In this document: positions 7,280 through 14,030 of the stretch, one piece after another
How positions within the stretch are numbered: the first letter of the stretch is position 1
Layout of the letters: each line of letters begins with the position of its first letter
Origin: an uncultured Nitrosomonadales bacterium
GTDB taxonomy: Bacteria > Pseudomonadota > Gammaproteobacteria > Burkholderiales > Gallionellaceae
Length of the DNA: 19,194 nt
Direction of reading: 5' to 3'
Assembly: GCA_903934275.1 (NCBI GenBank)
Contig: CAIZNF010000295.1
Coordinates: 1 to 19,194, forward strand
Program-made: the position numbers and the translations under genes
Notes under the pieces: model-generated
The model's input: the letters and a program-made list of their open reading frames with translations, nothing else
The model's database searches: none
Told to the model about the DNA's origin: nothing

Positions 7280-7822
7280 ATGAAATTACTATTCGATCTT
7301 TTCCCCGTCATCCTGTTTTTTGTTGCCTTCAAGGTGCAGGGGATTTATGTCGCTACGGCGGTTGCGATTGGTGCCACCGTTGTGCAGATCATCTGGACAA
7401 AATGGCGGCACGGCAAGGTCGATACGATGCTATGGGTGAGTTTCGCCATCATCGGCGTGTTCGGCGGGGCAACCCTGCTATTGCACGACGAAACCTTCAT
7501 CAAATGGAAACCGACCGTGCTGTACTGGATGTTCTCCGTCATCCTGCTGGTGTCCAACGTATTTTTTAACAAAAACCTGATGCGCTCCCTGCTACAGGAA
7601 AAAATCGCGCTGCCGCTACACATCTGGCATCGCCTTAACCTAGGTTGGAGCCTGTTCTTCGCCGCTATTGGTTTCATCAATCTGTATGTGGCATTCAACT
7701 ACTCCACCGATGACTGGGTGAATTTCAAGCTATTTGGCTTCACCACATTGATGGTGGTATTCATTCTGGCACAAAGCGTATGGCTGGCGAAGTATGTAGA
7801 CGAAAAGAAAGAAGGTAACTAA
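7280..7822 (+). CDS. yciB: Inner membrane septation protein A family (YciB/IspZ)
   Basis: The 180-residue, strongly hydrophobic protein has about five membrane segments and the family's opening [16 protein letters not shown], followed by [27 protein letters not shown] and NFFNKNLM-like NVFFNKNLM, and [12 protein letters not shown]. YciB is an inner-membrane protein linked to cell-envelope synthesis and septation in gammaproteobacteria. The length is normal for the family. Its TAA stop overlaps the yciI start by one base (TAATG), a coupling seen widely for this pair. The ribosome-binding site is weak, which fits coupling to msrB upstream. Confidence 0.95.
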   Translation: MKLLFDLFPVILFFVAFKVQGIYVATAVAIGATVVQIIWTKWRHGKVDTMLWVSFAIIGVFGGATLLLHDETFIKWKPTVLYWMFSVILLVSNVFFNKNLMRSLLQEKIALPLHIWHRLNLGWSLFFAAIGFINLYVAFNYSTDDWVNFKLFGFTTLMVVFILAQSVWLAKYVDEKKEGN

Positions 7823-8124
7823 TGTTATATGCAATCATCGGCCAGGATTATCCAGATAGTCTGGGCAAACGCATCGCGGCGCGCCCCGCGCATCTGGCAC
7901 GTTTGCAAACATTACAGGATGAAGGGCGGCTGCTGCTGGCCGGGCCATTTCCCGCCGTAGATGCCGTCGATCCGGGGGCGGCGGGGTTCACCGGCAGCCT
8001 GATCGTTGCCGAGTTTGCCTCGCTACAAGCAGCTCGCGAATGGGCGGATGCAGATTCGTATGTCGCCGCTGGCGTGTACCAGCAAACCACTGTGCAGCCG
8101 TTCAAAAAAGTTTTCCCAGCATAA
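7822..8124 (+). CDS. yciI: YciI family protein
   Basis: This 100-residue ferredoxin-like-fold protein belongs to the YciI/YCII family. It opens with [17 protein letters not shown], has [11 protein letters not shown] with the conserved histidine, and ends with a [18 protein letters not shown] strand. A His-Asp pair is proposed as the active site in the family; H and D residues are present at the expected places ([23 protein letters not shown]). Biochemical function is not settled. It overlaps yciB by one base and closes the msrB-yciB-yciI run. Hairpin repeats follow and may serve as its terminator. Confidence 0.93.
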   Translation: MLYAIIGQDYPDSLGKRIAARPAHLARLQTLQDEGRLLLAGPFPAVDAVDPGAAGFTGSLIVAEFASLQAAREWADADSYVAAGVYQQTTVQPFKKVFPA

Positions 8125-8128
8125 AACA

Positions 8129-8200
8129 AATAGCTCATTAGGCCAATCAACCCTTGTCGCTCGATAAATCGAGCTCCTACATGCTAATGGATAATCTGAG
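8129..8200. repeat. Small inverted-end repeat related to the nested element at 18984-19154
   Basis: Its ends share CATTAGGCC (left) and GCTAATGGATAAT (right) with the element at 18984-19154. Between them lies a perfect 7-bp hairpin GCTCGAT-AA-ATCGAGC at 8159-8174. The inner sequence differs from the other copy, so homology rests mainly on the ends. Confidence 0.5.
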
Positions 8201-8232
8201 ATAAACCCAACCTGGGCGACTCGGGATAAATT

Positions 8233-8276
8233 GTAGGTCGGGCTATGCCCGACATGGTGGGCACAGCCCACCCTAC
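8233..8276. repeat. Two-hairpin palindromic repeat, possible bidirectional terminator
   Basis: GTAGG and CCTAC close a structure holding two perfect hairpins: TCGGGC-TAT-GCCCGA and GTGGGC-ACA-GCCCAC. This is a widespread intergenic repeat type in proteobacteria. It lies between the convergent yciI and folA genes, 3 bp from the folA stop, where it could end transcription from both sides. There is no T-run. Confidence 0.7.
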
Positions 8277-8278
8277 GA

Positions 8279-8803
8279 TTACTCGATAAATGCGGGGGCG
8301 AAGTTGCTGTCAGCCGCTTTACGCCGGTACTCGACAAAGTGATATTCCAAGGGTTGCGGCGTTTCCTGCCGATGTATTTCACGCGATGTTTCCACCCATC
8401 CCAGCCTATCGAATTCGGGGAAGTATGCGTCACCCTCCACATCCTGCTGAATCTCGGTGATGAAAAGCGTATCTGCTAGTTCCAACGCCTGCGCATAAAT
8501 ATCCGCACCGCCGACCACGAAAATCTGCGGGTCGTTTGCGCAAGCAGCGACCGCCTCCTGCAATGAATGCGCGACCGTACAACCATCTATTTTCAAATTG
8601 CGGTCGCGCGATACCACCACGGTAATGCGCCCCGGCAACGGCTTGCCGATGGATTCGAAGGTCTTGCGCCCCATGATCATGTGATGCCCCATGGTAAGTT
8701 TTTTGAAATGTTTGAGGTCTTCCGGGATACGCCACGGCAGCGTGTTGTTGATACCGATGGCGCGATTTTTCGCCATTGCGACGATGATTGAAAGACTGTT
8801 CAT
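8279..8803 (-). CDS. folA: Dihydrofolate reductase
   Basis: FolA reduces dihydrofolate to tetrahydrofolate with NADPH, recycling the folate oxidised by ThyA. The 174-residue protein shows [20 protein letters not shown], the proton-donor aspartate D29 in [29 protein letters not shown] and [12 protein letters not shown], all in normal order. Length is close to the family norm; the last residues (FAPAFIE) lie beyond the usual end and border a repeat, so the C-terminus may have been reshaped. The start overlaps the thyA stop as ATGA, so the two are coupled. Confidence 0.96.
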   Translation of the reverse strand: MNSLSIIVAMAKNRAIGINNTLPWRIPEDLKHFKKLTMGHHMIMGRKTFESIGKPLPGRITVVVSRDRNLKIDGCTVAHSLQEAVAACANDPQIFVVGGADIYAQALELADTLFITEIQQDVEGDAYFPEFDRLGWVETSREIHRQETPQPLEYHFVEYRRKAADSNFAPAFIE

Positions 8804-9594
8804 ACAGCGACGGGCGCTTTTATTGCAGGATGCGGATCGTAACCTTCCAGCGTGAAATCTTCAAACTTGAAGCCGAAGATATTTTTTACATCGGGATTGA
8901 CGCGCATCACCGGCAGCGCGCGCGGTTCACGCGACAGCTGCAACTGCGTCTGCTCCATGTGATTGAGATACAGGTGCGCGTCGCCGAAGGTATGCACGAA
9001 GTCGCCGGGTTCGAGGCCGCACACCTGCGCCATGATCAGCGTGAGCAATGCATAGGAGGCAACATTGAACGGCACGCCAAGAAAAATATCCGCGCTACGC
9101 TGGTAGAGCTGGCAGGATAATTTTCCATCCGCGACGTAAAACTGAAAGAATGCATGACAGGGCGCAAGCGCCATCTTGTCGAGTTCGCCCACATTCCACG
9201 CCGATACGATCAGGCGGCGCGAATCGGGATTCTTCTTGATCTGTTCCACCACTTCGGCGATCTGATCGACCACGCGCCCATCCGCCGCAGCCCATGAGCG
9301 CCATTGTTTGCCATACACCGGGCCGAGATTGCCTTGTTCATCCGCCCATTCGTTCCATATTGAAACGCCATTTTCCTTGAGATATTTGATGTTGGTATCG
9401 CCCTGCAAGAACCATAATAGCTCATGGATGATGGACTTCATGTGGCACTTCTTGGTGGTCACCAGCGGAAAGCCATCTTGCAGGTTGAAGCGCATCTGGT
9501 AGCCGAACACGCTGACCGTGCCAGTGCCGGTACGGTCGGATTTTCTTGTGCCATGGGTGAGCACATGTTGCATCAAGTCTAGGTATTGGCGCAT
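8800..9594 (-). CDS. thyA: Thymidylate synthase ThyA
   Basis: ThyA methylates dUMP to dTMP using methylene-tetrahydrofolate. At 264 residues it has exactly the length of the E. coli enzyme, and the catalytic cysteine falls at C146 ([10 protein letters not shown]). Other hallmarks are [48 protein letters not shown] (as WNEWADEQ then GPVYGKQWR), [19 protein letters not shown] and HLYLNHMEQ. It lies first in a thyA-folA operon. The 5' flank is followed by the eroded Fic-like fragment on the other strand; I saw no clear promoter. Confidence 0.97.
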   Translation of the reverse strand: MRQYLDLMQHVLTHGTRKSDRTGTGTVSVFGYQMRFNLQDGFPLVTTKKCHMKSIIHELLWFLQGDTNIKYLKENGVSIWNEWADEQGNLGPVYGKQWRSWAAADGRVVDQIAEVVEQIKKNPDSRRLIVSAWNVGELDKMALAPCHAFFQFYVADGKLSCQLYQRSADIFLGVPFNVASYALLTLIMAQVCGLEPGDFVHTFGDAHLYLNHMEQTQLQLSREPRALPVMRVNPDVKNIFGFKFEDFTLEGYDPHPAIKAPVAV

Positions 9595-9638
9595 GGGTAC
9601 GCGAGTGAATGTAATTTCAATACCGCCAATCCTAGCAC

Positions 9639-9839
9639 ATTGCTTGCCGGATCAGCGATAGCGTCAGGCCGGTCTATAGCCAGGATTTAATCGACAACCT
9701 GTTCCGTCACCCTTACATAAAAAAAGATTTTGTGATGGACGAACTGCAAGTCACCCGCAAGACCGTAGCCAAATATCTCGCCGAAAACAGGATACTGGTC
9801 ACAACAACGAACGCGATTTCTCGCGTATTCCCGGTTTAA
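9639..9839 (+). pseudogene. Fic-family protein, C-terminal winged-helix relic
   Basis: Translating the plus strand from about 9639 gives RPVYSQDLIDNLFRHPYI, then KKDFVMDELQVTRKTVAKYL, then AENRILV before a stop at 9837. This is the pattern of the C-terminal winged helix of Fic-domain proteins (Y-S-x-x-L-I-x-x-L-F-x-x-P-Y-I; V-T-R-x-T-A-x-K-Y-L). No start codon, Fic core or HxFx(D/E)GN(G/K)R motif precedes it; the upstream bases run into the thyA promoter region. Past residue RILV the frame seems to slip, since GHNNERDFSRI continues in another frame. It is a gene remnant at the edge of the defence region. Confidence 0.72.
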
Positions 9840-9865
9840 AAATAGAAAACTGGGCGGCTTAGAAC

Positions 9866-9932
9866 CATACCAAACCATTACCTCTAGATGCCATGGTTTG
9901 AGTGATAGGTTTGAAGGTATGATTCGCGAATC
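9866..9932. repeat. Nested inverted repeats and a 12-bp palindrome upstream of mod
   Basis: CATACCAAACC (9866-9876) faces GGTTTGAAGGTATG (9908-9921), AAACCAT faces ATGGTTT inside it, and a perfect palindrome GATTCGCGAATC occupies 9921-9932. The stretch 9840-10018 is otherwise without a recognisable gene: short open pieces such as KLEASQG around 9990 are broken by frameshifts. The palindromes could be an operator for the R-M operon or just debris. Confidence 0.4.
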
Positions 9933-10018
9933 CGATCGGGGCTATAAATAAAAAAACGAAATTCATGAACTAAAGACCAACTCAAGAAACTGGAAGCCAG
10001 TCAAGGAATAGTTACCTC

Positions 10019-10073
10019 ATGCCCACACTGAACTGGATCGGTAGCCGTCGTTGAACACCATTTACATGAATAA
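10019..10073 (+). pseudogene. N-terminal relic of another Mod-type DNA methyltransferase
   Basis: The ATG at 10019 opens MPTLNWIG, then a frameshift leads into AVVEHHLHE before a stop. This is the distinctive start of a family of DPPY-type adenine methyltransferases (PTLNWIGK-x-AVV-x-HH). It is unlike the start of the intact mod gene that follows 64 bp later (MTDDIKLPLASADV). I read it as the stump of a different, lost methylase gene at the same locus. The match is short, but the residues are diagnostic and in order. Confidence 0.65.
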
Positions 10074-10136
10074 GTCGAAAAGCGCATCAGTAAAACTGTG
10101 ACAAAATAGAGCTTGATAAAAGAGAATTGATAACCC

Positions 10137-12203
10137 ATGACTGACGACATCAAATTGCCCCTCGCCTCCGCCGACGTGACGGAGGCATTGCTCGCGCAGT
10201 TGCGCGACGTGTCGCCGCAGATTTTCAGCGAAGGGCACGTAGATTTTGCAAAGCTGCAAGCGGCTTTGGGCGAACATATCGAAACCAACCCGGAACGTTA
10301 CGGCATCACTTGGGCGGGGAAGCGCGATGCTTTCCGCAATGTGCAGGTTCCCAGCGTTGCCACGCTGCGCCCGCAGCCTGAAGAGAGCGTCAACTGGGAC
10401 AGCACGGAAAACCTCATCATCGAGGGCGACAATCTCGAAGTGCTGAAGCTGTTGCAGAAGCCCTACCACGCCAAGGTCAAGATGATCTACATCGACCCGC
10501 CCTACAATACCGGCAACGAATTTATCTACCCCGACAACTTCCGCGAAGGGCTGGACGAATACCTGCGCTACACCGGGCAACTGGGCGAGGACGGCACCGC
10601 CACCAGCACCAACAAAGACACCAGCGGACGCTACCACTCCAACTGGCTGAACATGATGTACCCGCGTTTATTTCTGGCGCGCAACCTGCTGAAAGAAGAC
10701 GGCGTGATTTTCGTCAGCATCGACGACCACGAGGTGCATAACCTGCGGCTGCTGATGGATGAGGTGTTTGGAGAGGAGAATTTTGTTGGCCAAATCGTAT
10801 GGAAGAACGTCACGGACAATAACCCAACCAATATCAGCACGGAACATGAGTACATACTTTGTTTTGCACGAAGCAAAAATAGCATTGCGCAAGTTTGGAA
10901 ATCATCAGTTTCGGACGTAAAACAAAAGCTGATTGAAATAGGAAAATTGCTCAACAGCAAGTATACGGATACAGCCCAACTTGCCGCTGCTTACAACGAT
11001 TGGTTCAGGAAAAACAAAGCATTTTTAGCTCCACTAGATAGATATAAATACATCGACCACGGTGGCGTTTATATCGGAAGCCAAAGCGTTCACAACCCAG
11101 GCAGGGAAGGCTACCGTTACGATGTAATTCACCCTGTAACTAAAGAGCCTTGCAAGCAACCCCTTATGGGTTATCGGTTTCCAAAGGAAACCATGAGCAA
11201 GCTCTTGGCAGAGGATCGAATAATTTTTGGCGATGACCACAATAAGATAATTGAACTAAAGGTCTATGCAAGTGAGTATGAGGATAAGCTCGCAAGCGTT
11301 ATTCAGCTCGACAGCCGATTAGGCTCCTATGAGTTAAAAGATGTTTTCACCGAAGTAACAAAAATTTTTGACAACCCAAAATCATCTGACTTGCTTGCCA
11401 TGCTCATGGCATTCACAGTTGAAAAAGAAGATGTCGTGCTTGACTTCTTCGCTGGCTCCGGCACCACCGCCCACGCCGTGCTCGACCTCAATCAGCAAGA
11501 CGGGGGCAAGCGCAAGTTCATCCTCGTCCAGCTCCCCGAAAAAACCGACAACCCGCAATACCCGACCATCGCGCACATCACCCGTGAGCGGGTGCAGCGG
11601 GTGATCGCCAAGCTGGGCGAAAAGGGTGCGCAGACTTCGCCACAGCTTACCCTCTCCCCCGGCCCCTCTCCCGCAAGCGTGAGAGGGGAGCCAACCCCTC
11701 GCCCGCTTGCGGGAGAGGGTGGCCGTAGGCCGAGAGAGGGTTTTCGCGCCTTCAAGCTCGATTCCAGCAATTTCAAAATCTGGCGCTCGGACAAGGCGCC
11801 GCAATCCGCCGAGCAATTGGCGGAACAGTTGAGCCTGTATGCTGACAACGTGCTGACCGAGCGCGGCGATCAAGACCGGCTATATGAACTGATTTTGAAA
11901 AGCGGACGGCCACTGTCTGCGCGGGTGGAAGAAATTCATCTGCCTGTTAGTGCTGACCCTTCGACTGGCTCAGGCGGGTGCCCGACCAAAAGTTCTATGG
12001 GGCGAACGGCTTTTTCTATTGCCGACGGCAATCTGCTGATTTGCCTGGAGCAACACCTTGACCGCGATACGCTGCGAGCCCTGTTCGCCCGCAAGCCGCA
12101 AATGGTGCTGTGCCTCGATACCGCGTTCGACGGCAACGATGCGCTAAAAACCAACACCGTGCTGGAAGCGCAGACGCACGGGATTATCTTCAAGACTGTG
12201 TAG
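10137..12203 (+). CDS. mod: Type III restriction-modification methyltransferase subunit Mod
   Basis: Mod recognises the target and methylates adenine N6; it is also needed for cleavage by Res. The 688-residue protein has motif IV DPPYNTGN at 120-127 and the AdoMet motif DFFAGSGTTAHAV at about 436, the DPPY-first order of beta-class methylases, then LVQLPEKTDNPQYPTIAHIT. The region between the two motifs (about 215-430) is the target recognition domain and is visibly richer in A+T than its flanks. Two in-frame repeat insertions enlarge the C-terminal part, at residues about 505-534 and 607-625. The start has only a weak AGAGA site. The ATPase gene begins 9 bp after the stop. Despite the insertions no frameshift is seen, so it is probably active or was until recently. 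Confidence 0.93.
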   Translation: MTDDIKLPLASADVTEALLAQLRDVSPQIFSEGHVDFAKLQAALGEHIETNPERYGITWAGKRDAFRNVQVPSVATLRPQPEESVNWDSTENLIIEGDNLEVLKLLQKPYHAKVKMIYIDPPYNTGNEFIYPDNFREGLDEYLRYTGQLGEDGTATSTNKDTSGRYHSNWLNMMYPRLFLARNLLKEDGVIFVSIDDHEVHNLRLLMDEVFGEENFVGQIVWKNVTDNNPTNISTEHEYILCFARSKNSIAQVWKSSVSDVKQKLIEIGKLLNSKYTDTAQLAAAYNDWFRKNKAFLAPLDRYKYIDHGGVYIGSQSVHNPGREGYRYDVIHPVTKEPCKQPLMGYRFPKETMSKLLAEDRIIFGDDHNKIIELKVYASEYEDKLASVIQLDSRLGSYELKDVFTEVTKIFDNPKSSDLLAMLMAFTVEKEDVVLDFFAGSGTTAHAVLDLNQQDGGKRKFILVQLPEKTDNPQYPTIAHITRERVQRVIAKLGEKGAQTSPQLTLSPGPSPASVRGEPTPRPLAGEGGRRPREGFRAFKLDSSNFKIWRSDKAPQSAEQLAEQLSLYADNVLTERGDQDRLYELILKSGRPLSARVEEIHLPVSADPSTGSGGCPTKSSMGRTAFSIADGNLLICLEQHLDRDTLRALFARKPQMVLCLDTAFDGNDALKTNTVLEAQTHGIIFKTV
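11649..11741. repeat. REP-like palindromic repeat inserted in frame in mod
   Basis: The 93-bp block runs from CCCTCTCCCCCGGCC to GGCCGAGAGAGGG, with inner arms CCCCTCTCCCGCAAGCG and CGCTTGCGGGAGAGGG. It encodes LSPGPSPASVRGE, PTPRPLAGEGG, peptides typical of this widespread palindromic repeat. It separates RVIAKLGEKG from GFRAFKLDSSNFKIW, which are normally close in Mod proteins. The reading frame stays open through it. Confidence 0.8.
11957..12009. repeat. Second in-frame repeat insertion in mod
   Basis: The segment contains CCCTTCGACTGGCTCAGG and, after about 25 bp, GGGGCGAACGG, two halves of a common intergenic repeat. In protein it gives DPSTGSGGCPTKSSMGRT between EEIHLPVSA and AFSIADGNLLICLE, where a much shorter link is usual. 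It is in frame. Boundaries are approximate. Confidence 0.55.
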
Positions 12204-12212
12204 AGGTGGCAA

Positions 12213-13400
12213 ATGAGAATTGAGTCCATACGCCTGAAAAACTATAAGGCTTTCCGCGATGCAACCCTGAAAGACATTCCCCCATTTCTGGTGGTAGTTG
12301 GGGCGAATGGCGCGGGAAAATCAACCTTGTTCGATGTGTTCGGTTTTTTGCACGATTGCCTGAAAAACAATGTGCGACATGCTTTGGACAGTCGAGGAAG
12401 ATTCAAAGAGGTGCTCAGTCGTGACAGCGATGGCGACAGCATCCTGATCGAAATTCAATACCGGATGGAAATAGCCGGGGTTAGCCGCCTAGTGACGTAT
12501 TCGCTGGAGATTGCGGAGAAATCCGGCGCGCCCTATATCAGGCGCGAAATTCTCCGCTATAAACGGGGCGCAAGCGGGAAGCCTTATCACTTTCTGGATT
12601 TTTCAAATGGCGAGGGTTATGCCATTACTAACGAGGAAGACTTTCAAAAGGCTGATGAAGACCTCAAGCGAGAAAGCCAAAAAGTATCGTCGGATACCTT
12701 GGCGATAAAGGGCTTGGGACAATTTGAACGCTTCAAGGCAGCCAACGCCTTCCGGCAGTTGATTGAGTCATGGCATGTGTCAGATTTTCATATCAGCGCC
12801 GCTCGTGGGCGGAAGGAGGCATCGGGCGAAGCGGAGCACTTGTCCGAAACCGGCGACAATTTACCTCTTGTCGCGCAGCGATTGTTTGAGCAACACCCGG
12901 ATACGTTCCGGGAGATTCTGAATACGATGGCGCGTCGTGTGCCGGGGGTGAGTGGTGTAGAGCCGAAATTGCAGGACGATGGTTATCTGACATTGCGGTT
13001 TCAGGATGGGTCATTCAAAACCCCGTTCCTTGATCGTTATGTTTCGGATGGCACAATCAAAATGTTTGCCTACCTGGTGCTGTTGCATGACCCCAAGCCG
13101 CACCCGTTGTTGTGCGTGGAAGAGCCGGAGAATCAGCTATACCCCAAGCTCATGCTGGAACTGGCGGAAGAGTTCAGGCAATACGCCAACCGTGGCGGGC
13201 AGGTTCTGGTATCAACACACTCGCCGGATTTTTTGAATGCGGTTGAGTTGGATGAAGTGTGTTGGCTGGTTAAGACACAAGGCAATACCGAAATACGTCG
13301 CGCCAAAGACGATCCTCAAATTGCCGCCTATATGGCAGACGGCGACAAGATGGGTTATTTGTGGAAGCAAGGCTTCTTTGAGGGAGCTGACCCGCAATGA
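12213..13400 (+). CDS. AAA/ABC-type ATPase (RecF/OLD-like, AAA_15/AAA_21)
   Basis: The 395-residue protein is an SMC/RecF-like ATPase without a coiled-coil arm of SMC size. It opens with MRIESIRLKNYKAF, has Walker A GANGAGKST at 30-38, an ABC signature-like SDGT at 278-281, Walker B LLCVEEPENQLYP with E303/E304, and the H-switch STHSPDF at 334-340. It lacks a C-terminal TOPRIM nuclease; that activity is likely supplied by the next gene, whose start overlaps its stop (ATGA). Such split ATPase plus TOPRIM-like pairs resemble OLD-type and PARIS-type defence modules in layout. It begins 9 bp after mod with a GAGGTG site, inside the type III R-M operon. I infer a defence role; no specific system name can be given from sequence alone. 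Confidence 0.88.
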   Translation: MRIESIRLKNYKAFRDATLKDIPPFLVVVGANGAGKSTLFDVFGFLHDCLKNNVRHALDSRGRFKEVLSRDSDGDSILIEIQYRMEIAGVSRLVTYSLEIAEKSGAPYIRREILRYKRGASGKPYHFLDFSNGEGYAITNEEDFQKADEDLKRESQKVSSDTLAIKGLGQFERFKAANAFRQLIESWHVSDFHISAARGRKEASGEAEHLSETGDNLPLVAQRLFEQHPDTFREILNTMARRVPGVSGVEPKLQDDGYLTLRFQDGSFKTPFLDRYVSDGTIKMFAYLVLLHDPKPHPLLCVEEPENQLYPKLMLELAEEFRQYANRGGQVLVSTHSPDFLNAVELDEVCWLVKTQGNTEIRRAKDDPQIAAYMADGDKMGYLWKQGFFEGADPQ

Positions 13401-14020
13401 AGGAGCTGGTTTTTTTGCTGGAGGAGGAATCGGCCAAAGCCATGCTGGAGAGTTTGCTGCCGCGCATACTCGATGCCGGAATCAAGCCGCGCCTGCTTGC
13501 CTTCGAGGGCAAACAAGACCTCGAAAAACAGATGGTGAAAAGAATGAAGGGCTACCTCAATCCCCACGCCCGGTTTATCGTGATGCGCGATCAGGATGCG
13601 GCGCCGGATTGTCGCGCGGTCAAGGAGGCTTTGTCGGCGAGGTGCGCAGAGGCGGGGCGACAAGGTGTTGCGATGGTGCGCATTGCCTGTCACGAGTTGG
13701 AAAGTTTTTATTTGGCTGATTTGGCTGCGGTCGAATCAGGTTTAGGCATAACAGGGCTGGCAAAGCACCAGAGCACTGCAAAATTCAGGAGCCCAGATGC
13801 GCTGCAAAAGCCAAGCAATGAACTGCTCACATTGACGAAGCAACGTTATCAGAAAGTAAGCGGCTCCCGAGCAATAGGTCATCACCTGAATGCAGGCAAT
13901 GAACGTTCGAGCAGTTTCAAAAATCTGATTGCTGGCATAAAGCGTATGGAGCTTGAGTTGTTGGCTTTGCATAGCCAATCCACTAGGCTGTCAAAAGACA
14001 ACAGCCAAGTGGCTGGTTAG
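13397..14020 (+). CDS. DUF4276-like (TOPRIM-related) protein, putative effector partner of the ATPase
   Basis: The 207-residue protein begins KELVFLLEEESAKAMLESLL, with glutamates 9-11 where TOPRIM-type domains have a catalytic Glu, and has FIVMRDQDAAPDC with D65 and D67, matching the DxD. HELESFYLADL follows, as in the DUF4276 family. These suggest a metal-dependent nuclease-like domain, unproven. It is translationally coupled to the ATPase gene and followed 10 bp later by res. The last 15 codons and the stop (from SQSTRLSKDNSQVAG) lie wholly in a 48-bp hairpin repeat, so the natural C-terminus has been replaced. What the original end was cannot be seen. Function is inferred from fold motifs and partner gene. 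Confidence 0.78.
   Translation: MKELVFLLEEESAKAMLESLLPRILDAGIKPRLLAFEGKQDLEKQMVKRMKGYLNPHARFIVMRDQDAAPDCRAVKEALSARCAEAGRQGVAMVRIACHELESFYLADLAAVESGLGITGLAKHQSTAKFRSPDALQKPSNELLTLTKQRYQKVSGSRAIGHHLNAGNERSSSFKNLIAGIKRMELELLALHSQSTRLSKDNSQVAG
13972..14019 (+). repeat. 48-bp structured hairpin repeat, copy 2
   Basis: It begins TAGCCAATCCACTAGG and ends AAGTGGCTGGTTA. Against copy 1 the inner stem pairs 15/35 and 17/33 change from A-T and T-A to G-C and C-G. It is translated in the DUF4276-like gene, its last bases TTA plus G giving the TAG stop, and it ends 11 bp before the res start codon, so its fold could cover the res ribosome-binding region. Confidence 0.85.
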
Positions 14021-14030
14021 AGCTTGCCGC

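Noticed and set aside
10137..12203. Phase-variable mod through simple sequence repeats
   Set aside because: No tetranucleotide or long homopolymer tract was seen in or just before the gene; the repeats inside it are palindromic insertions, not slippage tracts.
13972..14025. The 48-bp hairpins as integron attC sites
   Set aside because: They are too short, lack proper RYYYAAC/GTTRRRY core sites in all copies, and do not flank cassettes in series; no integrase is present.
13953..14030. Upstream ATG extending Res by 26 residues
   Set aside because: The extension is out-of-frame coding of the previous gene plus the hairpin repeat; MKIKFDSNQQYQ is the natural family start.
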